Origin: Ophiobolus disseminans
Taxonomy: Eukaryota; Ascomycota; Dothideomycetes; Pleosporales; Phaeosphaeriaceae
Assembly: GCA_010093685.1 (NCBI GenBank)
Contig: MU006226.1
Location: forward strand, 694,964 to 758,963
Direction of reading: 5' to 3'
DNA length: 64,000 bases
Position numbers and translations under genes: made by a program. Below the pieces are notes generated by a model that did no database searches, had not been told where the DNA came from, and worked only from the letters and a program-made list of their open reading frames with translations. The first letter of the stretch is position 1. Each line of letters starts with the position of its first letter. Below are positions 64,000 through 64,000 of this stretch, one piece after another.

Positions 64000-64000
64000 C

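Noticed and set aside
1..64000. CRISPR array, rRNA, integrated virus or bacterial-type operon
   Set aside because: No regular spaced repeats, rRNA-like sequence, viral replication genes or tightly spaced co-directional intronless genes were seen.

Overview
This window reads as nuclear DNA of a filamentous ascomycete (Pezizomycotina). Genes carry short GT..AG introns (about 41-153 nt, most 45-60), coding regions are GC-richer than the spacers, and the families are typical of these fungi: GH18/LysM chitin proteins, DUF7580- and DUF8035-like proteins, a QIP/Gfd2-type exonuclease, an ING-PHD protein and EFR3. I lean towards Dothideomycetes, but only by impression. Gene structures were built by hand from reading frames and splice sites, without transcripts or database searches.

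Layout. 0-5 kb: the 5' end of a secreted GH18 (killer-toxin-like) chitinase, a divergent small secreted protein, and a secreted four-LysM protein, so a chitin-related corner. 5-13.7 kb: an F-box-like protein, a DEDDh exonuclease of the QIP/Gfd2 family, an ING-PHD chromatin protein and an unknown conserved protein. 14-26 kb: five copies (A-E) of one F-box-like/ankyrin-type family, every one disrupted, with an intact C2H2 zinc-finger gene between A and B. 27-32 kb: EFR3 and an unknown protein with a mitochondrial-type N-terminus. 33-35.4 kb: a tandem array of small secreted cysteine-containing proteins, two intact and a third, more divergent copy that is frameshifted. 35.9-38 kb: a gene split by a 1,350-bp Tc1/mariner element whose own transposase has two stop codons. 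38.8-48.3 kb: aldehyde dehydrogenase, then a divergent pair made of a DUF7580-like protein with a kinase-like C-lobe and a 1,719-residue zinc-finger/DUF8035-like protein. 48.8-64 kb: a membrane-anchored unknown protein, a decayed fungal transcription-factor-domain gene, a 3-kb gene-free stretch, two unknown divergent genes, an acidic-tailed gene with two in-frame stops, and a small proline-rich membrane protein.

Taken together, conserved housekeeping genes (ING, QIP-like, EFR3, ALDH) alternate with lineage-specific, fast-decaying material. The most notable items are the ankyrin-family graveyard, the transposon insertion whose empty site can be read directly from the sequence (the host reading frame closes perfectly once the element and one TA are removed), and the secreted tandem array. 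Several of the disabling codons could have arisen by C-to-T change, which would fit repeat-induced point mutation, but this is not proven here.
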